Shown: positions 19,277 to 30,607, numbered from the stretch's first letter. The stretch is 64,000 bases of DNA from Volucribacter psittacicida (GCF_004339025.1 NZ_SMFT01000002.1:264276-328275), one strand, 5' to 3'. The notes: a model not told the origin generated them from the sequence alone. Made by a program: numbers and translations.

Positions 19277-21697
19277 TTAATTCACCGCACTTTGGCGCTT
19301 ACGGCGTGTTTGTTTTACTGGTGCAATGGCTTTCATTGTTGCCTGTTTAACCAGCTCAATTCCCGTAGGTGGGTTTTCCAATGCGTAACCTAACACTTCA
19401 TCAATGGTTTCCACTGGGTGAATGGCCAAATCTCGTTTCACATTATCAGGGATTTCCTCAAGATCTTTCACATTTTCTTTCGGAATTAACACCGTTTTAA
19501 TGCCACCTCGATGAGCCGCAAGTAATTTCTCTTTGACACCACCAATAGGCAAGACTTTACCACGCAAGCTAATTTCTCCTGTCATCGCAACCTCAGATCT
19601 CACTGGATTACCCGTTAAACAAGAAACTAAAGCGGTACACATGGCAATCCCTGCACTTGGGCCATCTTTCGGCGTTGCACCATCAGGCACATGAATATGA
19701 ATATCACGTTTTTCGTGGAAATCATTATTGATCCCTAATTTTTCCGCACGAGAACGTACCACAGTCATTGCCGCTTGGATAGATTCTTTCATCACATCGC
19801 CTAATGACCCTGTATAAGTGAGCTTGCCTTTACCTAATACCGAAGCGGTTTCAATGGTTAATAAATCTCCGCCCACTTGCGTCCAAGCTAACCCTGTAAC
19901 CTCGCCAATGCGATTTTGTGTATCTGCACGTCCAAATTCAAAGCGTTTTACGCCGAGGTAATCCGCTAAATTTTCTGCACTGACTTTAATATGTTTTAAT
20001 GTTTTGTCTAACAATAAATTTTTTACGGCTTTACGACAAATTTTAGAAATTTCACGTTCAAGTCCACGCACGCCAGCTTCTCTGGTGTAATAACGGATAA
20101 TATCTAAAATCGCACTTTCATCAATATGCAATTCCTTATCTTTCAAGCCATTACGTTCCATTTGCTTCGCTAATAAATGTTGTTTAGCAATATTGAGTTT
20201 TTCGTCTTCGGTATAACCTGATAAACGAATAACTTCCATACGATCCAAGAGTGGACCTGGAATATTCATTGAGTTAGAAGTTGCCACAAACATCACATCA
20301 GACAAATCATAATCCACTTCAAGATAATGATCGTTAAAGGTGGTATTCTGTTCTGGATCTAATACTTCTAATAAAGCTGAGGCAGGATCACCACGCATAT
20401 CAGACGCCATTTTGTCAATTTCATCAAGCAAAAATAATGGATTTTTTACCCCCACTTTTGCCATTTTTTGCATTAACTTACCCGGTAAAGCGCCAATATA
20501 GGTTTTACGATGCCCACGAATTTCTGCTTCATCACGCACACCGCCTAATGCCATACGCACATATTTTCGTCCTGTGGCATTCGCAATAGATTGCCCTAAA
20601 GAAGTTTTCCCTACTCCCGGTGGCCCAACCAAGCACAAAATCGGCCCTTTAACTTGGTTTAAACGGCTTTGTACCGCTAAATATTCTAAAATACGCTCTT
20701 TAACCCGTTCTAAACCATAGTGATCTTGATCGAGAATCTGTTGTGCTTGAGCAAGATCCTTTTTCACTTTAGTCCGCTTATGCCAAGGTACTTGCAACAT
20801 CCAATCAATATAGCTACGCACCACAGTGGCTTCCGCCGACATTGGCGACATCATTTTTAATTTTTGTAATTCCGCCTCAACTTTTTGGCGTGCTTCCAAT
20901 GGCATTTTGGCTTTTTCTATTTTTTGCCGTAATTGCTCAATTTCATCAACCACTGAATTTTCATTATTATCGCCAAGTTCACGCTGAATCGCTTTGATTT
21001 GTTCATTGAGATAATAATCCCGTTGAGTTTTTTCCATTTGCTTTTTAACACGCTGACGAATACGTTTCTCAACTTGTAAAAGATCCGCCTCTGATTCCAT
21101 TAAGCCTAGCAAAAATTCAAAACGCTCAACCACATTCGCCTTTTCCAATACTTTTTGCTTATTAGCAACGCTCACAGGCATATGAGCCGCCAAAGTATCA
21201 CTTAAACGTTCTGGGTCATCAATGTTACGCAAAGCACTAATCACTTCAGGCTGTACTTTTTTATTGAGCTTAGCGTAATTCTCAAACTCCGTTAAGGCAC
21301 TATGCTTAATCACGTCTAATTCTTGTTCATCGCCTAACGATGTATTGATAGGCGTAACCTGTGCCATAAAACATTCGCCATCATCTTCTAATGCGGTAAT
21401 TTTGGCGCGTTGTTGCCCCTCTACAAGCACTTTTACGGTGCCATCAGGTAATTTCAATAATTGAATAATATTCGCTATTGTCCCTACATCATAAACATCA
21501 TCAATGCTAGGATCTTCAAGTTCCGCACGTTTTTGGGAAACTAAAAGTAATTGTTTCCCTTGTTCCATTGCTTCATCAAGGCTACGAATAGACTTATCCC
21601 TACCGACAAACAACGGCATAACCATATAAGGAAAAACCACCACATCACGCAATGGCAATACTGGAATAGCTATTTTTTTTGTTCGACCAGCACACAT
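19277..21697 (-). CDS. lon: Lon ATP-dependent protease
   Basis: A hexameric AAA+ serine protease that degrades misfolded and regulatory proteins. It is 806 residues. The N-terminal substrate domain starts [20 protein letters not shown]. The AAA+ part has Walker [13 protein letters not shown] and Walker [10 protein letters not shown]. The protease part has the catalytic serine in [16 protein letters not shown] and the catalytic lysine in [20 protein letters not shown]. It is slightly longer than E. coli Lon (784), mainly in the C-terminal tail, which ends basic ([12 protein letters not shown]). Confidence 0.98.
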   Translation of the reverse strand: MCAGRTKKIAIPVLPLRDVVVFPYMVMPLFVGRDKSIRSLDEAMEQGKQLLLVSQKRAELEDPSIDDVYDVGTIANIIQLLKLPDGTVKVLVEGQQRAKITALEDDGECFMAQVTPINTSLGDEQELDVIKHSALTEFENYAKLNKKVQPEVISALRNIDDPERLSDTLAAHMPVSVANKQKVLEKANVVERFEFLLGLMESEADLLQVEKRIRQRVKKQMEKTQRDYYLNEQIKAIQRELGDNNENSVVDEIEQLRQKIEKAKMPLEARQKVEAELQKLKMMSPMSAEATVVRSYIDWMLQVPWHKRTKVKKDLAQAQQILDQDHYGLERVKERILEYLAVQSRLNQVKGPILCLVGPPGVGKTSLGQSIANATGRKYVRMALGGVRDEAEIRGHRKTYIGALPGKLMQKMAKVGVKNPLFLLDEIDKMASDMRGDPASALLEVLDPEQNTTFNDHYLEVDYDLSDVMFVATSNSMNIPGPLLDRMEVIRLSGYTEDEKLNIAKQHLLAKQMERNGLKDKELHIDESAILDIIRYYTREAGVRGLEREISKICRKAVKNLLLDKTLKHIKVSAENLADYLGVKRFEFGRADTQNRIGEVTGLAWTQVGGDLLTIETASVLGKGKLTYTGSLGDVMKESIQAAMTVVRSRAEKLGINNDFHEKRDIHIHVPDGATPKDGPSAGIAMCTALVSCLTGNPVRSEVAMTGEISLRGKVLPIGGVKEKLLAAHRGGIKTVLIPKENVKDLEEIPDNVKRDLAIHPVETIDEVLGYALENPPTGIELVKQATMKAIAPVKQTRRKRQSAVN

Positions 21698-21779
21698 AAT
21701 CTTTCTCTCTAAATTAATAAATCTTAATCATTGTATATAAGGGTATAAAATCAGATCTCAAGGGAGTAACTGGATATTT

Positions 21780-22517
21780 TTACCCCAACCGTTGGCGGAC
21801 AATTTCAAATAAGCATACCCCAGTGGCAACAGAAACATTTAAAGAAGACACCGTCCCTGCCATTGGAATACTCACTAATTGATCGCAATGTTCTCGGGTT
21901 AAGCGACGCATACCCTCGCCCTCTGCCCCCATTACTAAAGCTAAACCGCCAGTCAGTTTCGTTTGATATAGGGTTTCGCTCGCCTCGCCTGCTGTTCCTA
22001 CCACCCAAATATTGTGCTCCTGTTGTAGCTCCCTTAATGTACGAGCTAAGTTAGTAACACGAATTAACGGCATCGTTTCTGCCGCACCACAAGCTACTTT
22101 ACGAGCAATCGCCGATAATCCACTCGCACGATCTCTAGGAATAATTACCGCATCAACGCCTGCGGCATCAGCGGTTCGTAAACAAGCCCCTAAATTATGC
22201 GGATCGGTTACCCCATCTAATACCAATAATAAGGGGTCAGTTTTATTGGCTAGAATCACATCAAGATCCCTTTCATTTAATTCCTTAGCTGGAAGTACAC
22301 GAGCAATAACCCCTTGATGAACTTCACCATTGGCTTTTTTATCTAAACTTTGCCGATTGAGTAATTGAATAGCAATCCCCAATGCGGCTACTTGCTGTAA
22401 TAAAGACTGTAATCGTTTGTCTTCACGCCCTTTTAAAGCGTTGACTTCAATAATGCGTTCAGGGGCATTGTGTAGCAATGCCTCTACCGCATGAATACCA
22501 TAAATATAATCGCTCAT
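21780..22517 (-). CDS. rlmB: 23S rRNA 2'-O-methyltransferase RlmB
   Basis: It methylates the 2'-O of G2251 in 23S rRNA. It is 245 residues, a SpoU-family SPOUT enzyme. The three family motifs are [37 protein letters not shown] and [18 protein letters not shown], the last forming the knot. The N-terminal substrate-binding part starts [12 protein letters not shown]. It starts 6 bases after the rnr stop, so rnr-rlmB is an operon, as in E. coli. Confidence 0.97.
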   Translation of the reverse strand: MSDYIYGIHAVEALLHNAPERIIEVNALKGREDKRLQSLLQQVAALGIAIQLLNRQSLDKKANGEVHQGVIARVLPAKELNERDLDVILANKTDPLLLVLDGVTDPHNLGACLRTADAAGVDAVIIPRDRASGLSAIARKVACGAAETMPLIRVTNLARTLRELQQEHNIWVVGTAGEASETLYQTKLTGGLALVMGAEGEGMRRLTREHCDQLVSIPMAGTVSSLNVSVATGVCLFEIVRQRLG

Positions 22518-22523
22518 AATGGA

Positions 22524-24932
22524 TTAGTTTTTCCTATTTTTGTTAGATTTATTCTTATTTTTGACCGCACTTTTTGGTGTTTTAGTAGCTTTAGCCTTGA
22601 TTGGCTTTGCTTTTCTTGCTTTTCCCTTGCTAGCCAGTTGCTTCTCTAAACTTTTAGCATAACGTTGATTTTTCTTCAGTTTATCCTTCTCCGTTTTGCC
22701 TACACGCCGTACTTTACGGTTTGTTTGTACCATAGAAAAATCCACTTGACGTTGCTCAAGACTAACGGCTTCCACTTTAATGGTAACCGCATCGCCCAAA
22801 CGATAAACCGTTCCTGAATTTTCGCCCACCAGCATTTGTCTTGCGGCATCAAAGGCATAATAGTCATTATCCAAGCTAGAGACATGGACTAAACCATCAA
22901 TAAACAAATCATTTAAACGTACAAATAAACCAAAAGCTGTTACAGAGGAAATCACCCCCTCAAACACCTCGCCGACGTGATCCTGCATATACTCACATTT
23001 TAACCAATCCACCACATCACGGGTCGCATCATCAGCTCGCCGTTCCGTCATAGAACAATGTTCGCCCAACAAATCCATATCATCTAGGGTATAATGATAA
23101 CCCCCAGTATCAGTTGTACGCCGTTTACTTCCCGCTTGCTTCGCCAATAAATATTTAATACTACGATGCAAGGTTAAATCAGGATAACGGCGTATTGGCG
23201 AAGTAAAATGAGCATATTCTGGCAACGCCAAACCAAAATGCCCAATATTATCCGCCGAATATACCGCTTGACTTAAAGATCTCAACAACATTGTTTGAAT
23301 AAGTTCTCGATCAGGACGCTCTCGCACCTGTTCTAACAATGCCGCATAATCCTCTGTACTTGGTGTTAAGCCCCCCTGCAAGGTTAAACCACATTCACGC
23401 AAAAAATCACGAAAAGCGGATAACTTTTCCTCCGTAGGCACTGCGTGAATACGATATAAAGCAGGCTCATTATGCTTTTCCATAAAATTCGCCGCCGCGA
23501 TATTGGCTAAAATCATACATTCTTCAATAATTTTATGGGCATCATTGCGTACCACAGGTTCAATTCGCTCAATACGCCCCTGCGGATTAAAAATAAATTT
23601 CGTTTCAAGGGTTTCAAAATCAATAGCACCACGTTGATGACGTGCTTCTAATAGGGTTTGATACATCGCATAGAGTTCTTGCAAATGGGGGACCAATCCT
23701 TGATAACGCTCAATCAAGGTTTCATCGCCCTGCAAAATGCTCCATACTTTGTTATAGGTTAAACGTGCGTGAGAGTTCATTACCGCCTCGTAAAACTTAT
23801 AACCCTGCATTTTTCCCTTACTTGAAATATCTAGCTCACACACCATACACAAGCGATCCACCTGCGGATTTAATGAACATAACCCGTTGGATAACACTTC
23901 TGGCAACATCGGCACCACACGATTAGGAAAATAAACAGAATTACCACGCTGATAAGCCTCATTATCCAAGGCTGTTCTTAAACGCACATAATAACTCACA
24001 TCAGCAATAGCAACCCAAAGTTTCCAGCCCTTACCGCGTTTTTCACAATATACCGCATCATCAAAATCGCGAGCATCTTCGCCATCAATAGTAACTAAAG
24101 GTAATTGACGTAAATCAACACGCCCTTGTTTCGCCTGTTCTGGCACCTCTTCACTAAAACGCTTAACATATTTTTCTACACTCGTCGGAAATTGATGAGG
24201 AATATCGTGGTTACGGATTGCAATTTCCACTTCCATTCCCTTTGCCATATTATCGCCAAGCACTTCACTAATCATACCAATAGGCTGACTGGAACTGGTT
24301 CCTGTGCGAGATTGAATATCAACCACCACCACTTGCCCCATACGTGCACCACGACGATTTTCATTTGGGATCAAAATATCACGATTAATCCGACTATCAT
24401 CAGGCACCACATAGCCAATGCCTTGCTCTAAGAAAAATCGCCCAACAATCTGTTTCTTACGATTTTCCAAAATTCGCACAATGCGTACTTCCTTACGCCC
24501 ACGGCGATCCGTACCATTCGGCTGAGCAAGCACATAATCGCCATGCAAAACCCGTTGCATTTGCCCATTAGGAATAAACCAATCTTCCTTTTGCCCATCA
24601 ACTTGCAAAAAGCCATAACCATCACGATGCCCAATTACCATACCTTTAAGCAAATCTAATTTTTCTGGTAAAGCATAACGTTTACGTTTGGTAAAAACTA
24701 ATTGCCCTGCATTTTCCATTGCTCGCAAACGGCGACGCATACCCTCTTGTCGTTCTTCATCTTCCACCGCTAAAAGACTAAACAACTCCTCTTTAGACAT
24801 TGGGGCATTATGCTGACGAATGGTTGCCAAAATAAATTCCCGACTTGGGATAGGATTAGCATATTTTTTCGCTTCCAGATCAAAATTGGGATCTAAAAGT
24901 GCGGTCTGTTTTTTATTTATTTTTTTTGTCAT
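22524..24932 (-). CDS. rnr: Ribonuclease R
   Basis: A processive 3'-5' exoribonuclease that degrades structured RNA. It is 802 residues. The order is an N-terminal helix-turn-helix-like domain ([20 protein letters not shown]), cold-shock domains, the RNB catalytic domain with the acidic cluster [15 protein letters not shown] and [16 protein letters not shown], an S1 domain ([20 protein letters not shown]) and a long lysine-rich tail. It is the first gene of rnr-rlmB. It carries uptake signals at both ends of the gene. Confidence 0.98.
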   Translation of the reverse strand: MTKKINKKQTALLDPNFDLEAKKYANPIPSREFILATIRQHNAPMSKEELFSLLAVEDEERQEGMRRRLRAMENAGQLVFTKRKRYALPEKLDLLKGMVIGHRDGYGFLQVDGQKEDWFIPNGQMQRVLHGDYVLAQPNGTDRRGRKEVRIVRILENRKKQIVGRFFLEQGIGYVVPDDSRINRDILIPNENRRGARMGQVVVVDIQSRTGTSSSQPIGMISEVLGDNMAKGMEVEIAIRNHDIPHQFPTSVEKYVKRFSEEVPEQAKQGRVDLRQLPLVTIDGEDARDFDDAVYCEKRGKGWKLWVAIADVSYYVRLRTALDNEAYQRGNSVYFPNRVVPMLPEVLSNGLCSLNPQVDRLCMVCELDISSKGKMQGYKFYEAVMNSHARLTYNKVWSILQGDETLIERYQGLVPHLQELYAMYQTLLEARHQRGAIDFETLETKFIFNPQGRIERIEPVVRNDAHKIIEECMILANIAAANFMEKHNEPALYRIHAVPTEEKLSAFRDFLRECGLTLQGGLTPSTEDYAALLEQVRERPDRELIQTMLLRSLSQAVYSADNIGHFGLALPEYAHFTSPIRRYPDLTLHRSIKYLLAKQAGSKRRTTDTGGYHYTLDDMDLLGEHCSMTERRADDATRDVVDWLKCEYMQDHVGEVFEGVISSVTAFGLFVRLNDLFIDGLVHVSSLDNDYYAFDAARQMLVGENSGTVYRLGDAVTIKVEAVSLEQRQVDFSMVQTNRKVRRVGKTEKDKLKKNQRYAKSLEKQLASKGKARKAKPIKAKATKTPKSAVKNKNKSNKNRKN

Positions 24933-24969
24933 TCTAAAAACCTTATTTCTCTTATATTCTTGTTAATCG

Positions 24970-25290
24970 TTAATCAAAACAGGCATAAATTTCTTGTTCA
25001 ATAAAGTCAGTATTTCCACAATAAAACCCATATTCCATTGCCTTATACCAGCCTGCTTGCTGAATGTTTGTTAGATTTAATTCAAAACCACATTGGAATG
25101 CTCGTTGTTCTACTTTGAAATAATACTGTGTTGGCACGCCTCGCCGTACTACCTGTACTGTCTTCGGCGTGCCGCCTTGCCTTATTTCAAATTAAAACAA
25201 CGATAAATCTTGTAAAAAAATTCTGGTTAACCGCCCGTTACCGTCAAATAAAAAATGAATATATTTAGTTCAATTAAAATATAAATGTTT
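24970..25290 (-). pseudogene. Fic-domain protein remnant, interrupted by a Correia-like element
   Basis: Two fragments of one Fic (AMP-transferase) domain are readable on the minus strand. The first (about 25290-25206) gives ILIELNI and, after a frame change, IHFLFDGNGRLTRIFLQDL. This is the Fic signature HPFxDGNGRxxR with the two residues after the histidine altered. The second (about 25110 down to a stop at 24970) reads VEQRAFQCGFELNL and AMEYGFYCGNTDFIEQEIYA, like the end of a Fic domain. The 102-base repeat at 25102-25203 lies between them and brings stops. There is no intact start. The gene is dead; the N-terminal part is gone. Confidence 0.72.
25102..25203. repeat. Correia-like element, long form, inserted in fic (copy 4)
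   Basis: 102 bases with 22-base inverted ends (TCGTTGTTCTACTTTGAAAT at one end and TCGTTGTTTTAATTTGAAAT at the other, 19 of 22 matching). On the minus strand the core contains GGCAAGGCGGCACGCCGAAG then ACAGTACAGGTAGTACGGCG, again Correia-like. It lies between two fragments of a Fic gene, which gives direct evidence of insertion. Confidence 0.8.
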
Positions 25291-25320
25291 TAGAAGTTTG
25301 ACACTATGCCAAACAGAAAG

Positions 25321-25356
25321 CAAGAAAAAACCCAGCAAATTGCTGGGTTTTGTTTT
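25321..25356 (-). terminator. Terminator of the rpsF-priB-rpsR-rplI operon
   Basis: The stem AAAACCCAGCA / TGCTGGGTTTT is followed by TTCTTGC on the minus strand. It lies about 15 bases after the rplI stop. Confidence 0.88.
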
Positions 25357-25370
25357 AGTTATCAGAAAAA

Positions 25371-25820
25371 TTATTCTGCAACAATAACAATATTTAATGT
25401 TGCAAATACTTCGCCATGGAATTGGAATTTAACTTCGTGTTCGCCTGTAGTACGAAGTGGACCTGTTGGTAAACGCACTTCGCTTTTCGCAACGTCAACA
25501 CCAGCAGCTGTTACTGCTTCTGCAACATCACGTGTAGTGATAGAACCGAATAAACGACCTTCATCACCAGCTTTAGAAGCGATAGTTACAGATCCTAAGG
25601 CTTCTAAACGCTCTGCACGATCTAAAGCAGCGGCTAAGGCTTTAGCTGCTTTTTCTTCTAATTCTGCACGACGAGTTTCAAAATACTCAATGTTTGCTTT
25701 GGTTGCCATAACTGCTTTACCTTGCGGAATTAAGTAGTTACGTGCAAAACCAGATTTAACATCTACTTGATCGCCCACATTACCTAAGTGAGCAATTTTA
25801 TCTAAAAGAATTACTTGCAT
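25371..25820 (-). CDS. rplI: 50S ribosomal protein L9
   Basis: 149 residues, full length. The N-terminal domain ([34 protein letters not shown]) joins a long helix to the C-terminal domain that ends in [14 protein letters not shown]. It is the last gene of rpsF-priB-rpsR-rplI. Confidence 0.98.
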   Translation of the reverse strand: MQVILLDKIAHLGNVGDQVDVKSGFARNYLIPQGKAVMATKANIEYFETRRAELEEKAAKALAAALDRAERLEALGSVTIASKAGDEGRLFGSITTRDVAEAVTAAGVDVAKSEVRLPTGPLRTTGEHEVKFQFHGEVFATLNIVIVAE

Positions 25821-25835
25821 TACCGACTCCTTAAA

Positions 25836-26075
<240 letters not shown>

Positions 26076-26402
26076 CTAATCTATAAATTCGATTTGCTCG
26101 GCATGTAATACTAATTGGCTTAAACCATTATTGGTTTTATGTGTACTCACAAAGCCGACAATTAATAATTTACAACCGACCGTAATGCTTTGAGTTTTTT
26201 GATGAAATTGATTGCCACTCACTTGTATCGGCATTTTACACCATGCTTGCCGCATTAACCCCGCCTCTTGTTGTTGAGAACGATGTTCTAAATAAAAACG
26301 ACAATGTTCGATACCGCTTGGGCTTTTAATACGTTTTGGTAAACTGGCAACTTGACCAATTAACGAAAAACGATTCTCAATATTCAAATTACTCTTCAGC
26401 AT
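26076..26402 (-). CDS. priB: Primosomal replication protein N, PriB
   Basis: A small OB-fold single-stranded-DNA-binding protein of the PriA-PriB-DnaT restart primosome. I start it at ATG 26402 (108 residues, [20 protein letters not shown]), the start used in H. influenzae PriB; the track-longest frame adds seven residues inside rpsF. Conserved parts are [29 protein letters not shown] and [13 protein letters not shown]. It overlaps the rpsF end by 14 bases, which implies translational coupling. Confidence 0.93.
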   Translation of the reverse strand: MLKSNLNIENRFSLIGQVASLPKRIKSPSGIEHCRFYLEHRSQQQEAGLMRQAWCKMPIQVSGNQFHQKTQSITVGCKLLIVGFVSTHKTNNGLSQLVLHAEQIEFID

Positions 26403-26766
26403 CCTCAAAATCGTTGGCTTCAACTTCAGCTAAAGGTTTACGCTCTTCGCGTGCTTTAACCATTGGGGACGCTTCTGTTACGGCGTGCTTAGTACGAATA
26501 ATTACGTTACGAAGAACTGCGTCATTGTAACGGAAAGTTGTTTCTAGCTCGTCGATGACTTCTTGAGGCGCTTCTACATTCATTAACACATAATGTGCTT
26601 TATGAAGTTTATTGATTGGGTAAGCTAATTGACGACGTCCCCAATCTTCTAGGCGATGAACTTGACCGCCAGCTTCTTTAACAGAACCTGTATAACGTTC
26701 AATCATGCCAGGTACTTGTTCACTCTGATCTGGGTGAACCATAAACACGATTTCGTAGTGACGCAT
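26389..26766 (-). CDS. rpsF: 30S ribosomal protein S6
   Basis: 125 residues. It begins [20 protein letters not shown] and includes [20 protein letters not shown], both typical of S6. The acidic C-terminal tail (ANDFEDAEE) is where E. coli S6 receives added glutamates from RimK. It is the first gene of rpsF-priB-rpsR-rplI. Confidence 0.98.
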   Translation of the reverse strand: MRHYEIVFMVHPDQSEQVPGMIERYTGSVKEAGGQVHRLEDWGRRQLAYPINKLHKAHYVLMNVEAPQEVIDELETTFRYNDAVLRNVIIRTKHAVTEASPMVKAREERKPLAEVEANDFEDAEE

Positions 26767-26962
26767 TACTGCTCCTTACGGGTTAATCAGCCTCCGACTA
26801 TAGACCAGCCATCAATCTGCGGAAGCAAGGAACGAAAATTCAATATGGCTGTAAGGCGTGGATTATACAGAGATTGTCAGATAAGGACAAGTATGCGATG
26901 AAAAAATAAATGAATTTTTGACCGCACTTTCTAAAAAATATTACCCTTGTCCTTTTTGCTGA

Positions 26963-28006
26963 TTAAACCTCTTCTTTTATAAGGGCTTGTAATTCGGTTC
27001 TCAACTTATCAAGAGAAGTGCCTTGTAATGGACTATAGGGATCTGATAACACTTCATTGACACCTAACACACGTTCTAACGCATAATTATAAGCCATTTT
27101 GTCATTATTTGATGCTACATTCCAAATTAAGAAATTAATCAAATAAGAATAAGCGAAATGTTGCCAATCACGATAATTATGGGCTAAAAACATCGCCGCA
27201 GAAAATAAGGCCGAACGTGTTTCTTGTTCATCTAAATAACCTAAAGTAAACCCCGCTCGCACTAAATAAATAAAACGGACTAAATCAAAACCCGAAGCAT
27301 TGACAGGCAAATCCGAACAAGCAAACTGAAAACCAAAATCTTGCACAGCTTGGGCATAGGCTTTACCTTCTTTGCTTGCTAACAAATCATATTCCGCCCC
27401 CTCATTTGCCCCTTGCCATAGGGCATCAATTTGCTCCAAGGCGGACTCTCGCTCCGTAATCCCCCAAGACATCTCTAAGGCTTGTTTTAAATCTTCAATT
27501 AATGCAGTTGCTTTGGTGGAATAAAAAGCCTCAAGGCTATTAATAAAATGTGATCCCCCTACAATATTGCCTTGTTTATCTTGACGATAAGGCGGAATAT
27601 AATCAGGATTATTGGCTAAGCCTTGCAAACTGGCTTTGTCATAAAAATGAATGTTTGAGCTTTCATAAAATAAGGTGGCTAATAAAGCATATTGCTCCGC
27701 AATATTTTCAATTTTCACTTCGGGTTGCTTATTTCTCACCAAGGCAAAAAAGCATTTGGCTTTTTTCATATGTTTGATATCTAGCAACATTATACAACCA
27801 AAGAATGTTCGCCATAAGGCATAAACCGCAAACACTGCATATAAAGCATAAATCAGCCAATGGGGCAAATGAAAACCCACTTGAGCAAATAATTTATCAA
27901 AATCCTCTAACCCATAAAAAAATAATAACCCCAATAAAATGATTAATCCTAATAATGGGCGTAAAAAATCCAGTTGTTTTAAATAGAGTTTTTGTTTTAT
28001 GTTCAT
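26963..28006 (-). CDS. DUF1266-family membrane protein
   Basis: 347 residues. Two membrane helices lie near the N-terminus (about 14-31, PLLGLIILLGLLFFYGL, and 48-75, WLIYALYAVFAVYALW). The rest is soluble and alpha-helical. The stretch MSWGITERESALEQIDALWQ and LVRAGFTLGYLDEQE fit DUF1266, a family often found as clustered paralogues in enterobacteria with no known function. It stands alone between the rpsF leader and an XRE regulator and may belong to the accessory segment that follows. An uptake signal lies just downstream near 26919. Confidence 0.7.
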   Translation of the reverse strand: MNIKQKLYLKQLDFLRPLLGLIILLGLLFFYGLEDFDKLFAQVGFHLPHWLIYALYAVFAVYALWRTFFGCIMLLDIKHMKKAKCFFALVRNKQPEVKIENIAEQYALLATLFYESSNIHFYDKASLQGLANNPDYIPPYRQDKQGNIVGGSHFINSLEAFYSTKATALIEDLKQALEMSWGITERESALEQIDALWQGANEGAEYDLLASKEGKAYAQAVQDFGFQFACSDLPVNASGFDLVRFIYLVRAGFTLGYLDEQETRSALFSAAMFLAHNYRDWQHFAYSYLINFLIWNVASNNDKMAYNYALERVLGVNEVLSDPYSPLQGTSLDKLRTELQALIKEEV

Positions 28007-28101
28007 ATTTGATCCTTAGGTCTTCAGCCTATCAATATATTTCAAAATCAGAATTTGTAGAAAATATTTACCTGATATTTAATCATATTACTTACTTTTA
28101 G

Positions 28102-28440
28102 CTAAGTTGAATTACGTAAAGTTGCTAATAAATGTACGATAGCCCGCTTTTGCTCAAGGTTAAGCTGTTGCCAGTGTAAATCTAGTTCATCACTATTCCA
28201 TTCTTCATTTTTCATACAATCCACAAAAAAGTAACTAATAGGCGTTTTCAGAAAATGAGCAATAGCCACAAGATGGCTCATGTTGATTTTGTTGGTTCCT
28301 CGTTCATAACGAGAAAGCTGGGGTTGCGAAATATCTACATATTCCGATAATTTTTCTGCTGTATAGCCTTGTTCTTTACGTTTTTGTTGGATTCTCTGCC
28401 CGATGAGTTTGTCGATATTTGTAGGAATAAATTTTGCCAT
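28102..28440 (-). CDS. XRE-family transcriptional regulator
   Basis: A 112-residue protein when started at ATG 28440 (MAKFIPTNIDKLIGQRIQQK). An HTH of the Cro/C1 type spans about residues 10-65: EQGYTAEKLSEYVDISQPQL, SRYERGTNKI, then the Xre-typical LVAIAHFLKTPISYFF. A short C-terminal part (NLEQKRAIVHLLATLR) may dimerise. It is divergent from the AT-rich gene set starting at 28568, with a perfect inverted repeat between them, so it is the likely local repressor. Confidence 0.88.
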   Translation of the reverse strand: MAKFIPTNIDKLIGQRIQQKRKEQGYTAEKLSEYVDISQPQLSRYERGTNKINMSHLVAIAHFLKTPISYFFVDCMKNEEWNSDELDLHWQQLNLEQKRAIVHLLATLRNST

Positions 28441-28514
28441 TATAGTTGTATATATACTAATACTATTCATTAATAGCATATTTTTTTGATTTTTGATCTT
28501 GATTAAAGCCATAA

Positions 28515-28546
28515 AAATGAATAATATTTGTATGAATTATTCATTT
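28515..28546. promoter_or_regulatory. Probable operator of the XRE regulator
   Basis: The 11-base arms AAATGAATAAT and ATTATTCATTT are perfect inverted repeats with a 10-base spacer. They lie in the divergent promoter region, 22 bases before the plus-strand gene. A second small palindrome, GTATATATAC, is near 28446-28455 next to the regulator start. Confidence 0.55.
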
Positions 28547-28567
28547 ATGTAAAGGACTAATGAAGCT

Positions 28568-29914
28568 ATGACTACAGAACTTGAAAAATCAATTTATGAC
28601 TTGCTTAGAGCACCACCCCGTTTATCTTCTGGCTTGAAAATATATACTCTCCCTTCTATTCCTGAAGATAAGTTATCTAATGCGATTAATGCATATGGAA
28701 GTGATGATTTAGATGAAGACGATGTTTGCTTACTTATTGATAACACCGTTTTCGGTAGCGCTAAAACCGGAATGTTTTTAACTTATGATAATTTATTTTT
28801 TAAAGAAATGGCTTCTACTCCTATTTCAATTGGTTTTACTGATATACAGTCAATATCTTTAAACTCTGGTTTTCTAACAAAAATAAAAATTGAAGATAAA
28901 CGTTATCCGGATCAACCTTGGGTAGAGTCTTTTAATGGGGCATCTAAAAAAGATATCGAATTATTATCTAACTATATAAGTAAACTTATAGATCTTTGTA
29001 TAAAACTCAAACTAGCTTATATAGAGGAAGAAAAGGAAAAAGAAAGACAAGAACAAGAAAAATTGTTAGAAAAGCAAAATAAAACAAAAATAAGAACATT
29101 CAGAAATACATCAGATGAAGTCTTAATTCGTTTAAATAATTTATTTAGAACTGTAAAAGATGTTGATATATCTATAACTACATTTGTAATGTTTGAACAT
29201 TATTCTATTAACAAAACCTTTTTCGATGAAGATAGTATTGATCTATTTAAATCAATAGATCTTTTTAAAGAACTTGTTATTGATATATCAGATAAAATTA
29301 GAAAGTTAAAAGAGGAATCTAATAAATTAACAATATTGTCAGAGATATTAGAAAATAATAAATATACAACCATAGAACAAATAAATATAATAAATAAATT
29401 TATATACCCTTTAGAAAAAAGATTATCTTCAATACTACCATTCTTATCAAAGTGCTTTAATAAGGAAATCAGTTTGGATATTATTTTATCTGAAGAATTT
29501 GAAGATTATATTGCAGATATTAAGGAGCAAACTCCATTTTTTATTGATATCTGTGAAAACTCTATTACATTACCAAAATTAAGATTTGAAGATGAAAATA
29601 ATAATTACAATTCAAGTACTGATATTGTTATATATAATAATATAGAAGAAGATGAGGAAGAAAATGATAATAAAAAAGATGGGATGATAGTTAATTATAT
29701 TTCTCAACATTCTGAAAGTATTATATCAGGTATAAAAAATAGTGGATTATCTTTGACTTCTTCCGCTCTACAGAATGATGAAAATATCCGTAGAATAGCG
29801 AATATAGTATTTAATATTCTACCAACTCCATTTAGACTATTTGCTAACGTAACTGTTATTGAGTTTATTTTATTGAAAAACAGAGATTGGCTTGTGAGAA
29901 AATTCGTTAATTAG
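28568..29914 (+). CDS. Hypothetical protein with PH-like start and coiled coil (AT-rich island)
   Basis: 448 residues, not recognised. Residues about 45-140 (LLIDNTVFGSAKTGMFLTYD, then LFFKEMASTPISIGFTDIQS) look like the small PH-like domains of bacterial stress and defence proteins. A charged coiled coil follows (about 150-178, EEEKEKERQEQEKLLEKQNK), then a helical middle, a very acidic stretch (EEDEEENDNKK, about 358-368) and a helical C-terminus (LPTPFRLFANVTVIEFILLK). There is no signal peptide or clear membrane helix. The gene is much richer in AT than its neighbours, which suggests transfer. It begins a plus-strand set with the two small genes that follow. Confidence 0.75.
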   Translation: MTTELEKSIYDLLRAPPRLSSGLKIYTLPSIPEDKLSNAINAYGSDDLDEDDVCLLIDNTVFGSAKTGMFLTYDNLFFKEMASTPISIGFTDIQSISLNSGFLTKIKIEDKRYPDQPWVESFNGASKKDIELLSNYISKLIDLCIKLKLAYIEEEKEKERQEQEKLLEKQNKTKIRTFRNTSDEVLIRLNNLFRTVKDVDISITTFVMFEHYSINKTFFDEDSIDLFKSIDLFKELVIDISDKIRKLKEESNKLTILSEILENNKYTTIEQINIINKFIYPLEKRLSSILPFLSKCFNKEISLDIILSEEFEDYIADIKEQTPFFIDICENSITLPKLRFEDENNNYNSSTDIVIYNNIEEDEEENDNKKDGMIVNYISQHSESIISGIKNSGLSLTSSALQNDENIRRIANIVFNILPTPFRLFANVTVIEFILLKNRDWLVRKFVN

Positions 29915-29925
29915 AGATAAGCATT

Positions 29926-30183
29926 ATGAGAAATAAACAATATACTTATTTGATTAAAGCAAAGGTAGAACCTTCCGATACTAGCTATATTCGTTATAGA
30001 GTTACTGCTAGTAATATTATTGAGGCTAAAAATAAATTTAAATCGCTATTTACTAAAGCTAAAATTATTTCTTGTGTAAAAGAAGAAGATAAAGCTGGTT
30101 CATCAACTCTAGGAAAATCAGTTTTGGGTGTTGCTTCAGCAGCAACCATTGCTCTCTTAGCTAAAACATTTAGTAAAAAATAA
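29926..30183 (+). CDS. Hypothetical small protein with C-terminal hydrophobic helix
   Basis: 85 residues, 11 bases after the previous gene. The N-terminal part (YTYLIKAKVEPSDTSYIRYR, VTASNIIEAKNKFKSLF) looks like a small alpha/beta domain; the C-terminus has a glycine- and alanine-rich hydrophobic segment (LGKSVLGVASAATIALLAK) that could enter a membrane. It has AT-rich codon use like its neighbours. I do not recognise it. Confidence 0.6.
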   Translation: MRNKQYTYLIKAKVEPSDTSYIRYRVTASNIIEAKNKFKSLFTKAKIISCVKEEDKAGSSTLGKSVLGVASAATIALLAKTFSKK

Positions 30184-30211
30184 TATTAACTTTGTTTATT
30201 GAGGAAATTTT

Positions 30212-30430
30212 ATGCTAAAAAAAATTTGGATATTGTTTGCTATATGTTTCATATTAATGATAATCATATCTATTATTTATGGATGTGGTAAATTTGGAAC
30301 GCCTAGTAGATATGATTATTATAAAGTTTGTCTTCCAATACAAAACTTTGCTATATGTTATACTATAGGTTTGATCTTATTATTTGCATTTACTATTTTT
30401 AAGTTTATCAAATCAATATTTAAATGGTAA
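30212..30430 (+). CDS. Hypothetical small membrane protein, two helices
   Basis: 72 residues. Two hydrophobic segments, IWILFAICFILMIIISIIYG (about 5-24) and FAICYTIGLILLFAFTIFKF (about 45-64), flank a short loop. GAGGAAAT precedes the ATG at good distance. It lies 28 bases after the previous gene and is probably co-transcribed. Small two-helix proteins are common as effectors or partners in toxin and defence loci, but nothing here proves that. Confidence 0.6.
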   Translation: MLKKIWILFAICFILMIIISIIYGCGKFGTPSRYDYYKVCLPIQNFAICYTIGLILLFAFTIFKFIKSIFKW

Positions 30431-30607
30431 ATATATAAGCCACCTTCTATAATGAAAATATAATTATCTATAATCTATTATAGATATATTTTTATTAATT
30501 TATTACAAACATTTTAGAATATATCTATTATATATGATTTTTTACCAAATTTTTCTTCACTGACAAAATCTTATATAAAAAATAAATTAACTATACGGAA
30601 ATAATAT

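Noticed and set aside
28446-28455. GTATATATAC as the main operator of the XRE regulator
   Set aside because: It is a simple low-complexity palindrome in very AT-rich DNA; the 11-base repeat at 28515 is a better candidate.
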